Shown here one piece after another: positions 1 to 11,688 of a stretch of DNA of 64,000 nt; within the stretch, counting starts at the first letter, position 1, and the number at the start of each line of letters is the position of its first letter. The position numbers and the translations under genes were made by a program. Below the pieces are notes generated by a model, which had not been told where the DNA came from, ran no database searches, and was given only the letters and a program-made list of their open reading frames with translations. The stretch is from Phymorhynchus buccinoides (Eukaryota; Mollusca; Gastropoda; Neogastropoda; Raphitomidae), in assembly GCA_017654935.2 (NCBI GenBank), contig CM065704.1:26237107-26301106 (forward strand), written 5' to 3'.

Positions 1-547
1 TTGATATGTATACTTGTATTACTCTGCTTTTAATCCCCTTTCTTTTCACCCCTTTTCTTTGTGTTTTTTCTCTTGACTTCTTCAAAGTCCAAGACAGACT
101 GCAGTTGTCCGTTTGTTACAACTCAAGGTTTTGAACGTTCTTCACAAAACTGTATTGTATACATTACTTTAAAAAAGTATTGATAGTGTAAATAATTTAC
201 TTCTTTCACCTCAAACGAGTCACAGGTATGTGTGGAAGGCATGTGTGAATAAGTATGCGGAAGTTGAGCTTACAACCAAAGTTAGTCAAACAACTTTCCC
301 CCCTTTCGTTCTGTGACAAGTCTCATGTAATTTGAACTAGAAAATGAGATTATTTAAACTTTGGAGTTATGGAATAGAAAGGCTAATAAGTCATCATTTA
401 GTTTATTGAAATATGCCAGTGTGCAATAATTCTTGCAAAACTTGTAGGCCAGCTCAGAAACAAGAACAGACACTACTAAATTTGTCGTAGAAATTTTAGT
501 GAAAGGTGGAGGGGGGCATCAAAATGCCTGAAATCAGCCTAAAGGAT

Positions 548-870
548 CTCCCCGTGGGGATACCGGGGGGTCTTTTGTATTAATAGTTCCCCCTCCCTCT
601 GGAAGTTCTGTGTCCCATATGCGCCTAGTTCAGGTCAAGAGGATGTAAAATCCTAAATTTTCTCCTCGGAAGTTCTGCGCTTGTAACTCCTAATCTGTCT
701 CTCTCTTTGACTCTGCCTTTTCCCTTTGCTTACTGTCATCTACTATCTTTCTGCCTTACCGGTCCATTCTCCTGACATTTTTTCAAGAAACACTTTCAAA
801 AAGATTTCCTTCAGCCGAAGTCGGACTTGCTGGGCCTAACTATTTCTTAGCTAGGCGCATAACGGCAGCA
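548..870. repeat. Dispersed repeat with CCCCGTGGGGATACCGGGG start, copy A
   Basis: Shared words: GGAAGTTCTGCGCTTGTAAC, TCTTTGACTCTGCC, CATCTACTATCTTTCTG. Related copies at 38,262-38,590, 51,962-52,220 (beside the PARP-like exon) and minus strand 27,560-27,800. Confidence 0.65.
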
Positions 871-1143
871 TGACGCATCCGTGCTCATAATTGACAGGAA
901 ACTGTCTGAGCGATCGCAGAAGAAGAAAATCTCATGCCTGTAAAATAAGACGACTTCAGTACAAATCAGTTGACGTGGTTGGTAGAGGAACGGAACTAGC
1001 GATTCCTGTATCACTATCAGCATTATTGAGTGACTGTTCTCTATCTTTGCCTTGAGTAGATGCATTCATTGCCGCTTCCATGTCCCAACAGCGTCTATGT
1101 TAGGTAATTGTCTTTTCAGAATTCATAAAGATCAGGGGTGTCA

Positions 1144-1669
1144 TTAACCCTTTCACCGCCAATGTCGCATTCTAGCACCACAATGATTTAACCCTTTTCG
1201 CCGCCAGCCATTTTTCAGCCAAAAAAATACCATTAAACTTAACTGGTTGTGCAATATTGAGGAATTTTTGCGAGCCAAAAATTAGACATTAAAGGGTCTA
1301 TCAAGAAAATTGGGAATTCTTCTGCGACATGTATAACATTAGTTCTACCTTACCTCCCAAAATTGAGACAATAGGGTATTTGGATAACAGGCCCTGATTT
1401 GATGCCTTTTAGTGACATGGGTGTTAAACCATTGTGGTGCATAAATACGACATTGGCGGTGAAAGGGTTAACACCCATGTCACTAAAAGGCCTCAAACCA
1501 GGGTCTGTTATCCAAAGAGCCAATTTTCATAATTTTGGAAGGTAAGGATAGGCCTTACTTTATACATGTCACAGAGGAATCCCCACTATTGCAGACGGTT
1601 TGTTTTCTGTACCCAGGTAAGTTCAATGGACATTGTTTGCTGAAAAATGGCTGGCGGCGAAAGGGTTAA
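1144..1669. mobile_element. Nested pair of TTAA-flanked piggyBac-like MITEs
   Basis: The outer element has TTAACCCTTTCACCGCCA at 1,144 and TGGCGGCGAAAGGGTTAA at 1,669. A second copy of the same family (1,188-1,471, opposite orientation) sits in an internal TTAA. TTAA duplication with CCC-starting inverted ends is typical of piggyBac. Copy B lacks the whole insertion: there the site reads GTCATTGAACGTCTG near 38,853. Confidence 0.88.
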
Positions 1670-2039
1670 AGTCTGTATTTGTCATTACGTGCTGTGCTCA
1701 TTTTTTTCCTTTCATTTCTCTCTCATCATCGTCGAGCATGATGTGTATGAACAGTTGTATACTCGCTTTTTTCCTGTAATGTTTAATTTTGAGGTTTGGG
1801 TCAGGATTATTTGTTAGGATTTTGGTTTGGTTTGTTATTGTTACGGTAGTGATGCCTTTTGTTTTGTGACAGTAAAGTGAATTAATAAAAAATATTTAAA
1901 AAAACACCCCCAAAACCTGGTCGTTTACTGTGCTAGCAGCATTGGACTAATCACTTCTTAGTCAGAGTGACTTGTCTAGAGCTGTGAAATTCGGGCTGCT
2001 ACCAACTGGAGAGAACATCGCCACAAGGGCAGTGCCACC

Positions 2040-2338
2040 CCCTTTTTTTTGTGGGGGGGGGGGGGGGGAGCGGACTTGGGGAAACTTAGCTATCAATTTG
2101 GTCATACCAGGCAGCGAGATTTCTCCCTACTCTTACCGAGATTTGACTGCTGTGGGATGCTTTACGTGCGTAAAGCGCATGGGTCAGACTAGCTTTAAGT
2201 CCCCATCCGAAGGACACGACGTTCAGTTCAGATTTTCCAACAAACTAGAAAGAAAGGGCGAGACTGGGATTCGAACCCGGGTCACTCACACATTGAAATT
2301 GGCAGGTGAACGTCTTAACCACTCTGCCACCTTCCTAT
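2040..2338 (-). mobile_element. tRNA-derived SINE, minus strand, copy A
   Basis: Read on the minus strand: GGTGGCAGAGTGGTTAAGAC (A box), CGGGTTCGAATCCCAG (B box), then TCCTTCGGATGGGGACTTAA, the same kind of central block as the plus-strand SINE. The copy-B counterpart is 39,290-39,577. Confidence 0.75.
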
Positions 2339-2367
2339 GCAAGACTAGGTACAGACACTTACTCTTT

Positions 2368-2845
2368 CAGACCTGCCTACCCATACGATTTTTCCGTATT
2401 TTGTACATGATCAGGGCTCCCAGGGACCCATTTGGGGGTCTATGAAGCACTAAAATTCTAAAGGACCCTCTAAAAGAATGTGCAGAGGGTCCCAGGGATG
2501 CACTTGAAAAATTCTTTTTAGCATTCGCAATGCCACTGGGACCCTCTATCCCACCTCTAGAACCCTCTATACTGTAAGTGAAGGTGTCCCTGGGACCCCT
2601 TGTTTTGCAGGACGATTGGGAGCCCTGACGATTTTTAGCCCCAGTATTGCAGTACGGTAAATGGAAAATTAATACAGCAAAAATTTGAACTTAAGGTCTT
2701 CTAAGAACGGTCAAAATCAAGTGTTTTTCGTCATTTCGCATGGCGGTTTAATGTTCTGTAATGTTCCGTTTTGGGGTCTCCTTGCAAAATACGGAATTTT
2801 ATTTCGTGGAGTACCTAAAAAAGAATTTGGGGGTAGGCAGGTCTG
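2368..2845. mobile_element. DNA element, CAGACCTGCCTAC ends, 6-bp target duplication, copy A
   Basis: CAGACCTGCCTACCC to GGGTAGGCAGGTCTG with CTCTTT on both sides (2,362-2,367, 2,846-2,851). Same ends as 29,696-30,362 but a different interior. It contains the nested element at 2,412-2,627. Confidence 0.85.
2412..2627. mobile_element. Nested short hAT-like MITE, copy A
   Basis: Ends CAGGGCTCCCA and TGGGAGCCCTG; the interior has repeated GGGACCCTCTA-type words. The copy-B counterpart is 39,655-39,872, flanked there by ACGAT on both sides. Confidence 0.75.
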
Positions 2846-2985
2846 CTCTTTCATTCATGAATTGTTCTACACCCATACTAACACATGCACGCACACACAA
2901 AATCTGCACAACAAACTACCCACCACCTGTAGCTCACTCTTTATTAATGTACAAAAACGAAAAACAAGCAATAACATCACACACT

Positions 2986-3231
2986 TTAACCCTTTCGCCG
3001 CCAGCCATTTTTCAGCCCCAAAATACCATTAAACTTAACTGGGTAGAGAAAAAAAAAATTCTGCAATATTGCAAATTCCTCTGTGACACGTATAACATTA
3101 GGCCTATCCTTACCTCCCAAAATCAAGAAAATGGGGTCTTTGGATAACAGGCCCTGAATTGATGCTTTTTAGTGACATGGGTGTTGAACCATTGTGGTGC
3201 ATAAATGCGACATTGGCGGTGAAAGGGTTAA
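2986..3231. mobile_element. TTAA piggyBac-like MITE, copy A
   Basis: About 246 bp between TTAA sites, ends TTAACCCTTTCGCCGCCA and TTGGCGGTGAAAGGGTTAA. Internal landmarks shared by the family: CATTAAACTTAACTGGG and TAGTGACATGGGTGTT. Confidence 0.88.
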
Positions 3232-3366
3232 AACAACAAAAAGTTCTTGTATTGACAATGCAAAAGTAATGTAGTAGGTACTTGCTTTTTTTTTCTCTTT
3301 TTTTTTTTACTAGCTTATAAATGTGAGAAAGTATTGTGCCATGGTTTCCTTACCAACATCCATAAC

Positions 3367-3480
3367 AGTGGCACAGTGGTATCGCGTTCGCTTCGTGTCA
3401 AGTAAACCGAGTTCGAACCTTCGGGTACAGGGGATTTTTTCCTCTCATTCTGCACTAGGCCTTAACGGTCTGAACGTGGA

Positions 3481-3514
<34 letters not shown>

Positions 3515-3745
3515 GTGCCCATGCACTTAGCATACGTTAAACCCAGTGGCAACGAAAAAGTTGTCATTTGGTCAAAATTTACCCCCCCCCCCCCCCCCCC
3601 CCCTCATCAGTGACAAAAATCGCATGCAAAAAAAAAAAAAAAATCGGGTGGCGCGCCTCTGGCTGCGACGTGCTCTCCAGGTGGGAGCAACCCGAATTTG
3701 ACAGAGACGCCTCTGTGACTATAAAGTACCTAATACTAATAATAC
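3367..3745 (+). mobile_element. tRNA-derived SINE, copy A
   Basis: The head has A-box-like TGGCACAGTGGTATCG and B-box-like GAGTTCGAACC. It is followed by a central block TTTCGGATGAGACGATAAAC and, after a poly-C and poly-A stretch, a tail block with GCGACGTGCTCTCCAGGTG. It ends in an AATAATAC-type repeat. The counterpart is at 40,647-41,020. Confidence 0.75.
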
Positions 3746-3819
3746 AGTATTTATACATCTGCTAGAGCAAAACATGCGCAAACAGCTGTCAAGGATCTCC
3801 CCAAAATTTTCACATGCAA

Positions 3820-4350
3820 CACAAAAACCTAACTGAATTTCTTTCTTTCCTGATTGAACTTGCTCAAGCCGCACAAAATCTCTACTGAATTTCTAATGGA
3901 ACTTTCCCATGCAGCAAATACTATCTCTGAATCTCTGCTTTTCTAATTGAACTGTTACAACAATCCTAGTGAATTTCTTTTTTCTAATGAGACTTTTACA
4001 AACAGCACGAAAATCCAAGTGAATTTCTCAGCTTTTCTAATGAGACTAACAATGTTCACGAAAATCCTACTGAATTTCTCTGCTTTTCTAATGAAACTTT
4101 ACAAATAGCACGATAATCCTACTGAATTTCTCTGCTTTTCAAATTAGACTTTTACAAACAATGTTCACAAAAATCATACTGAATTTCGCTGCTTTTCAAA
4201 TGAAACTTTTACAAACAATGTTCACGAAAATCCTAGTGAAATTCTCTGCTTTTCTAATGAGACTTTTACAAACAGCATGAAAATGCTACTGAATTTCTCT
4301 GCTTTTCTAATGAAACTTTTACAAACAGTGAATTTCTCTGCTTTTCTAAT
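3820..4350. repeat. Minisatellite, 55-70 bp units, copy A
   Basis: About nine units around GAATTTCTCTGCTTTTCTAA and ACTTTTACAAACA. Counterpart 41,085-41,625. The open frames in it come from the repetition. Confidence 0.8.
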
Positions 4351-4939
4351 CAGATCAGCAAAATGGCTGTTATATGGAAACTGCCTTTTTATTGCTGGGA
4401 GGATAGTCAAAGACTGTGCCCAGTTACACTACAAACCACACATTTGGGGAAAAATGATTATTACTTTCTTCAATCTTTTAATTATGTGCCTAGTATGATA
4501 GAATATCAATATGTCCTGCTTCAAACAGGTTTGATTCAAAGATCTTTAGAACACTTCAATAGCAGAAGTATATTGTTAAATCACCAAGGAAGATCAAACT
4601 AACATTATTGCTCCTGGTGTGAATAAAGTGTTTGAAAAAAAAGGAACCAAGCGCTGATTTAAAAAGAAAACAAGCAGAGATAATTAAGAAAATGAAAATA
4701 ATTACACTCTTTTTCTGCTTCAGTAATAAACAGTTACACAGATTTACAGTTTGTAATGCAAAACAGTATTTCAACAAAACCGGCTATACAGGTTATGCCC
4801 CCTTTTTTCTGTTATTAAAGAAAGGGCTATCATTAGAGGTGATCTCCCTTCGCCCTTAAGCTGACCGCAGGAGACTTATTGCAATCAGTCAAGTGCAGTC
4901 AGGCATGAAAGTGTATGAAGATCAAAAAAGAGATTTTTT

Positions 4940-5320
4940 CGGCCGAGAAATCCTTCCACCCGGATTTTCACCTAACGTTGGAAGTTTTGTTGAGGGGGGG
5001 AGGGAGAGGCACAAAACGTTCCCCCAAATTTTTTTTCCACCACAAATATCCTTCAGGCATCAGAGAATCAGATTTGTTTTTCAGCCAAGAAAAATCCTTC
5101 CACCCGGATTTTCACCTAACGTCCGATGTTTTGTTGATGGGGGGGGGGGGGGGGGGGTGGGGTGCACAACGTTCCAAAAATTTTTTGTCCAACCACCTTT
5201 TCACCTACCTCACGTCACAAGTTTTGTTCAGCGAGGAGGGGGAATAATCTATTCTGAAAATTTGGTCGCCACAAATAGCCTTTCCACCCACATTTTCAGC
5301 TAACATCGCTACTTTGGTTG
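4940..5320. repeat. Three-unit tandem repeat, copy A
   Basis: Units around TCCTTCCACCCGGATTTTCA followed by a G run and CACAACGTTCC. Copies at 42,205-42,590 and, inverted and cut by the gap, 23,200-23,500. Confidence 0.65.
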
Positions 5321-6079
5321 AGCGGGAGCTACTCATTTCGCCTTCCTTCGCACAATTGAAGCGAGTGAGCTAAAGCGACTTCCGGTTAACCAGTTTGAGA
5401 ATCGCCAAATAGAGACTTGTAGATATAAGAATACGGCAAGATCGGTCCTTTTTCGCGGATTTTTTTTTTTCCACGGAAGTTTTGCTAAATTTCCGCGAAA
5501 CGCGGAATTCTTTCATGCCTGAGTGCTAATCATGACTAAAATACAGTATTTCAACAAAACCGGCTTACAAACCTTGTTCAAACTTAAAAGCACTGGTATC
5601 CTTATTTCAGACGCACAACTACATTGAAAGCGAAAAAGCTGTGGTAAATAAGGGTAAAGGTTTATAAATGGGTACATGGCTAGGGGAAAACATATAGTAC
5701 ATCTGTATTGTTAAAAAATTGAGACTTTCCTGGTGTTGCACTGCCTCCAGGATCGTTCCCACCATCTTTATATCTATTAATGTCCCATACGCGTCTGTTC
5801 GAGACCGGAAGGTTATTGGCGAGAGTTATTCACTCGTTTGGTCAGTACTCAAGCAGCTACCAAGGGCATTCACTCTAGCAAAACATGGTTTTTGCAGTGG
5901 CCAATAAAATCCAAAACCACATGAACTATAAAAATTTAAAAAAAAAGAAAGAAAAGAATGAAAATCCTTGCGTACATAAGCAAACTAAAGCAAGTAGAAA
6001 ACAAAAAAACAGGCAAAGCCGCCAAATCTAAAAAAAGAGCAGATTACGAAAAGACAAACACCCAACAAAGCTTCGCGTC

Positions 6080-6632
6080 CTGGGCTGGGATTCATGGCGC
6101 ACGTTACCCAAGGGTTAAGTCACCATACAGTGGGTAAAGTACCCACAGTAGGTAAACTACCCACAGGGAGCACTACCTAAGTATTCATGAACAACGTACC
6201 CCTTCCCAGGTCCCTCAACTCTGTGGGTAAATTTACCTCTCCTAGCTAGGGTACAGGCGTGGGTAACTAACGTGTAAGTAGGTGTGAAACCTTTGTTGGC
6301 TGCCCTACACTCACAAACTTGAATGACCAGCTCGGCCTATTACACCTAGCCTAGGGCAGTAGAGAGAGACACAGAGATAGAGAGGGAAGTTTGGGGTGGG
6401 GTGGGGGTAGAGACAATGGAAGAAAGGTAGAAAAGGGTTGTGGTCCTTGGAAGGAAACCACTGAAACTAGGGAAAGCGCATGCACATGAGGGAATCCCCA
6501 GGGTATCTAAAAATAGACATTGGGTAGCTACCCTTTGCTTGCCGAGTGTGTTGTGAATACAGAGGTAACTTTACCCACTGGCCTGTCGTGTACCCATGGG
6601 TAAACTCAAACGTTTCATGAATCCCAGCCCTG
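6080..6632. mobile_element. hAT-like MITE, copy A
   Basis: CTGGGCTGGGATTCATG to CATGAATCCCAGCCCTGG. The arms stay complementary inward through TACCCA/TGGGTA words. Its right end abuts an AAT microsatellite. Copies at 43,343-43,896 and, inverted, 21,859-22,411. Confidence 0.78.
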
Positions 6633-6634
6633 GT

Positions 6635-7190
6635 GGTAATAATAATAATAATAATAACTCTTATATAGCGCCGTTCTCCTGGCGCAGCAGGACTCACAGC
6701 GCTTTACAAAAAACATACATACAATAATCATGAAGAAAAACAACATAATTATACAAAAGTGGAAACACAACCATACAAAAATCCATGAAAAAAACAATTA
6801 GCCCATTATCGCACTGCACTCACACATAGTCCAACTCAGCAAAAACTCACAGAGGGTGAACTGAAGGGGAGAAGACACAGGAGATCAACAGAGGTATTTT
6901 TTGAAGAGAACAGTTTTCAGGCCAGTTTTGAAAGAAGACAAAGATGGAGAGCTGCGGAGAGAGGAAGGGAGGTTGTTCCAGATGTGTGGTGCTTGGAAAC
7001 GGAAAGCTCTGTTTCCAACTGTTTTGTATTTGGTGACAGGTGTGCAAAGAAGTTTGAGGCTACTGGTAGAGCTTGTGGGCCCCTACATGAGGGTAAGGCA
7101 GCATCTGGGGTACCTCAGGTACATTCTGGCTAACTTTAATAAGCAATCTGCTGCTACGAAATACACACACACACACTCTGATGTCAATTG
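6635..7190. repeat. AAT microsatellite and associated dispersed repeat, copy A
   Basis: (AAT)7 is followed by TTATATAGCGCC...CAGCGCTTTACAA and then a conserved stretch around TTCCAGATGTGTGGTGCTTG. The copy-B counterpart is 43,899-44,455; the mirror is about 21,290-21,855. A weakly related stretch is at 30,383-30,650 in the p24 intron. Repeats of this layout are widespread in marine invertebrates; class not assigned. Confidence 0.6.
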
Positions 7191-7555
7191 ACAAATACAT
7201 GGGTGCAACTACACAAAATGAAAAAACCCTGAAAGGCCGGGGTCCAGGGGTAATGTCCCCCTGCAGCTGAAGCAAAAATTGATTTATTAAGGTATTTTAG
7301 TTTGTTTTTTCCACAATTTATACTATACAAACATTTAAAATGTTAAAAAAAAATACAGTAGACACAAAGATCTTGTTTGAGAAATTTAAAAAAAAAGGAA
7401 CTTCCTTTTCTGGTGAAATTCAAAAACAGGAAATCCTTGTATACCAGGAAAAGTTGCACCTATGCAAATGTCAAAGGCCACGGCACCCAGTTTCAGCTCC
7501 TTTTAGTTCATGCCTTTTGTTAACACTCATCACCAGGATAAACCATTAAAAGCAT

Positions 7556-7765
7556 AAAACTTGTGGCGGTACCATAGCCAATGAGGTTTAACCGAGGCGT
7601 GGTTACCGCTACACCTATCTGTATTGCTTAAAAAAATCAGGACTTTACTGGAGTTGCACTGCCTCCGGGTATTGCCTCCAGTATTGTTCCCACCATCTTT
7701 GTATCTACAAATGTCCCATATGTGTCTGTTCCAGACCGAGAGGACGTAAAACACAATTTTTCATT
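7556..7765. repeat. Dispersed 210-bp repeat, copy A
   Basis: Runs from CTTGTGGCGGTACCATAGCC to GACCGAGAGGACGTAAAAC. Other copies: 44,817-45,025, inverted 20,750-20,945, and 58,345-58,552 (minus) inside a hAT-like element. The 3' part also resembles 5,706-5,840 and 600-650. Probably a SINE or MITE; ends not resolved. Confidence 0.65.
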
Positions 7766-8062
7766 CATTCTTTCAGCATAAACCAATTTAAAGTGTTTTA
7801 TCCATCAGGCTTACATTGTTTCATAGTGGTGTACCACCTGTTAGGTCCTTTTCTGTCTCTATAACCACAATCAAAAGAATATTTACCTCTGTGAAAGGAA
7901 ATAACTTGAAAGGAATAGCTTTCTGAGGAAAACTAAAAGGAGTCAGAATGGGTGGAATAGGGCATTTGCCACGTGAGGACGGCCTTGAAATTGAACTGAG
8001 TTGAATTAGAAAGGTCAGCGTAACTCGGGCAGAACGAGTGCGGGCAAATTAGTAGTCTAGTA

Positions 8063-8771
8063 CAGGGAAACCCGTTTAGTACGAATTCCAGGGGAGAGGG
8101 CCAATTTACTCGTTGTAAGCATTGCTCGTTCAAACCATTTTATCGATTTTGGCAACCCTGACGAACCTATCAATCGCTCCTCACATCTACTCAGTAGACT
8201 ACTATGATGTGCGTGCTGTGTAAGCCCAGTATCCTGTATCCATAGGGTTTTTAATGCCGATTACAAACACTTTAAAACAGTTTATTAACACACGATAACA
8301 TCAAAAACATAAAATCCACACACGCGCTTTAAGAGAAAGTTAAAATTTCCCCGAAGTCACAAGATCAGTGCGCAAAGAGTGAGTCCAGTGTCGTCTGCTT
8401 GCGCTGCAGACACCCAAGTTGTTATATCGGCCAATCAGAATGCCGCTTACGTATCGAGGGGTTAGTCAAGATGGCGATGTTGTTGTCAGTGTGTTCTCGT
8501 TCTAGCCAGGTAGTTGTGCAAGAAAGCTTGACTTTGGGATGGCGGTGTGGTTGTAAGTGCGTTCTCGTTCTAACCGTGTAGTTTTTGCATAAAAGCTTGA
8601 CTTTGGGAGTCAATAAATTGTACGTTATATGCAAGTTGCTCGTTGTAGCGAGCTCGTTGTATGCAGAATTATTTAACAAGGAAAAAGAAGGCTTGTGGTC
8701 GGGAATTTTGAAACCACTCGTTACACACGGGCTCTCGTTTAAACCGTACTCGTACTAAATGGGTTTCCCTG
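8063..8771. mobile_element. pogo/Tigger-like non-autonomous element, copy A
   Basis: Ends CAGGGAAACCCGTTTAGTAC and GTACTAAATGGGTTTCCCTG flanked by TA on both sides, as in Tc1/mariner-type pogo elements. The interior has CTCGTTGTA words and two related GACTTTGGGA repeats near 8,530 and 8,600, but no transposase. Confidence 0.8.
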
Positions 8772-8779
8772 TATAGAGA

Positions 8780-10212
8780 ACGGACACTTGTGGCAAATGC
8801 CCTACTCATGTACTGTGTGCTAGCTTGATGATTGGAATGGTCGGGTTCTTGAAACAAACAAACAAAGCAAACTCAACAAAAGAAAGGTTCGTTTCATTGG
8901 CTATTTATCAGGAATGGAATGTAATTAAAGTCTGGCAATAGAAGAAATAATGTTTTACGCCCTCTTTGGCCTTTCGGCCATGTGGGGCAGTCTGGCAATA
9001 TCTACCACCCCTACACACGTTTTTATCCACAAGTCCTTGCTTCTGGGTGCAGAGGTCAAAACTAGACAACCCCCCACCAAAAAAAAAAAAAAAAAAAAAG
9101 CCTTATGCTGAAAATTGTACGTGATTCTTCAAAATAATCATGCAAATTTTGTTAATAAAATTAATAATCATGCATAAAATTTTCTTAATCATGTGCAATG
9201 TTTCTATTTAAAAAAATCAGTCATGTACATTATCTCTTTGTAGCCAATCATTTCAAAGAGATTTGTTTTTTAATCATCACGTGAGACAATATTTTCCCAG
9301 TCAATCATACCTGCAACAAAATTTTCCAAAAGGACTATTATCATCTACAATAAGATTTTCTTAAATAAGTCAGCCATAATGCAAAACAATTTTCCCAAAT
9401 TGTATATCTAGTGAACTTTGCTCCATTTAAAATCTCCTCAACAAATTCAATGACAATTTGAAGTCTGCACACAAGCGCAAAATATTAACAAGCCCCTTAG
9501 CCGATCAACATAGGTTTTGCAAGCCAGTCCCTGAACCTCCTCTACTTTTTTTTTTTTATTTTTATTTTTTTTAAATTTTTTAAACCCTCCTTTGTTTCAT
9601 TTTTTGATTCTTTCTTTCTTTTTCTTTTTTTTCGCGGCTCATTTTTTTTTTTCCAAACATGTTTTCCTTCTCTCACACTTACTCGCATTTACATGTGGGT
9701 TTGTATGAATTACTACAATGTAATTGTTACTAACGTTTAATGTTTTTCATGGTACACAAGTGTCTGGGTTTTTGTCGGACCTAGTGTGTAATGCATTATG
9801 ACTCGTTCGTCCCATGCGTGCGACTGCGCGGAGTAGAATATTAAAAAAAAAGAAAAAAGTATGGGACACAAACTTATACATTCTTCCCAACGGTCACCAC
9901 CCCGTTCGCTGTCCCCTGCTAAAAAAAACGAAAAATTAAAGCGAAAGGGAACAAGGGAAGCAGAGGGCGTGACGGAAAGGGAGACAATCATGTTGCATTG
10001 AGAATGCGCTTGTATGTTTGTGTGTGTCTGCGTGTTAGAACCTTTATGTGTGCGTGCCTGTCCGTGTAGGTGCTTGTGTGTGTATATGTGTACATGTCTG
10101 AGTGCTAGAATAGTTTTGTCGTCTGTGCATTTGACATGATAATCTTATACTACTTTGGACATTTAACAATTATACAAAGATCTTATTCCAATATTGTTAT
10201 CAAATATTTCCC
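8780..10212. other. Repeat-rich stretch of copy A without a gene
   Basis: Contains a poly-A run (9,078-9,099), AT-rich runs with TAATCATG words (9,130-9,330), T runs (9,545-9,660) and a GTGTGT stretch (10,015-10,095). The counterpart is 46,040-47,470. No exon or element boundary recognised. Confidence 0.5.
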
Positions 10213-10812
10213 TTATAGGCAGCTTCGAATTAGTCTTTTTAATATGCTTATACTCATTTTACCGATAAGCAGAATATGATTAACCTGTTTAACTTTAGTT
10301 TGCTTTACACTGGGGTTAGTAACCCCAAACAAAACAATCTTTGTATCTAGTTTTATGCGAAAGTCCAAATATGTAAAAATATAACTTTCAATATACTTCC
10401 AAAACCCAGTAACTTTTGGGCACTCGTAAAAGAAATGCTCAATAACATCCAGTACATCTGTACAGTAACTACAGTTACTGTCATACCTAATTTTCATTTT
10501 GTGTAACAAAATATTAATGGCATATATGTTATGCATGATCTTCAAATGTAAGACTTGAAGTCGGATCTCCTTAGTTGAAAATTTAGCTAACGACCAAACG
10601 TCTGAGGTTATATCAATATTAAACTTATGTTTCCAGAAAGCAACACAACATGGCTGCACACATTTCTTTTCCATTAGCTGCTTTCTAAATTCCTTAACTG
10701 TGCTTACTCTTTTACCACAAAACCAAGGTGTATCCATGCTATAACCTCCTCTACCTTCTCCAATCTCTGTCCTCCTTCTACTAAAAAAGATTCCCCAAGT
10801 AGCGTATTTCAC
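10213..10812 (-). mobile_element. Non-LTR retrotransposon (LINE) reverse-transcriptase tail, 5' truncated
   Basis: An open minus-strand frame of 199 codons. The middle reads LKIMHNIYAINILLHK, then CSYCTDVLDVIEHFFYEC followed by FWKYI. The C-x2-C-x8-H-x4-C knuckle plus FW is the zinc-binding region found after the reverse-transcriptase domain in LINE ORF2 proteins. The catalytic YxDD part is missing, so the element is dead. Upstream codes WxxK-type linker sequence (PCCVAFWKHKF). The element family cannot be named from this fragment. Confidence 0.75.
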
Positions 10813-10866
10813 GGAATAAAAGGTGCTTTAACTCATTCAAGTCGTTCCAGCCATATATGTGCAGAA

Positions 10867-11092
10867 TTAACCCTTTCACTGCCAAAGTCGCATTTTAGCA
10901 CCACATTGATTTTAACACCTATGTCACTAAAAGGCATAAAATTGGGGTCTATTATACAAAGACCCTATTGTCTTAGTTTTGGGAAGTAAGGATAGAACTT
11001 ATTTTATATATGTCACAGGAGAATCCCCAGTACTGCAGGTAAATGTAATGGAAATGTTTTGGTTGAAGTATGGCTGGCGGTGAAAAGGTTAA
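10867..11092. mobile_element. TTAA piggyBac-like MITE inside a larger TTAA element, copy A
   Basis: Inverse orientation to the 2,986 copy. It has lost about 20 internal bases relative to 48,132-48,378 (the segment before CAGGTAAATTTAATGG). The right end reads GGCGGTGAAAAGGTTAA. Confidence 0.8.
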
Positions 11093-11442
11093 TAGATAGC
11101 TGTCAATCTGATGCATTTGCTTCAAGGAAAGTAAATCTGTGTGCACAGTTTAGAAGATCTTGGTCACTTCTAAACTCGCTTCCAAACCCTTAGACCACAA
11201 TTTTGCCTCTGACTTTGTTTTTTGTAGTGGTTTGTTGCGGGGAAGCCAATCGGTGTAGAGTTTTTATATATAAATATATATATATAAAAAAGTCTGATCT
11301 ACCACTTCCCTATGTCTAAACCTGAAGTAAAAACCTTCTGTAATCTTCTTTCATTTCTCCTCTTGTTTATGTATGTTTTGTTTGTATGTATGGCTTTTGT
11401 GAGTTTTTTTAATCATTCAAAAATCATTGCGATGCGAATGAG

Positions 11443-11688
11443 TTAACCCTTTCACTGCCAGCCGTTTTTCAGCCCAAAAATATCATTAAACTTAACTGGG
11501 TAGAACAAAATTTAATCTGCAATATTGTGAGTTCCTCTGTGAACATGTATAACATTAGATCTATCCTTTCTTCACAAAGTTAAGAAAATAGGGTCCTTCG
11601 GGTAACAGGTCCTGGTTTGATGCCTTTTCTTGACATGAGGGTTAAATCATTGTGGTTACATAAATGCGACATTGGCGGTGAAAGGTTA
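11443..11688. mobile_element. TTAA piggyBac-like MITE, copy A
   Basis: Left end TTAACCCTTTCACTGCCA; right end CGGTGAAAGGTTA with a degraded TTAA. Counterpart of 48,723-48,966. Confidence 0.8.

Noticed and set aside
2270..2338. tRNA-Leu/Ser-like gene on minus strand
   Set aside because: Continues into a SINE body; present identically in the duplicated copy; arms not all pairing.
3367..3440. tRNA gene on plus strand
   Set aside because: A- and B-box-like words but no full cloverleaf, and fused to a SINE body.
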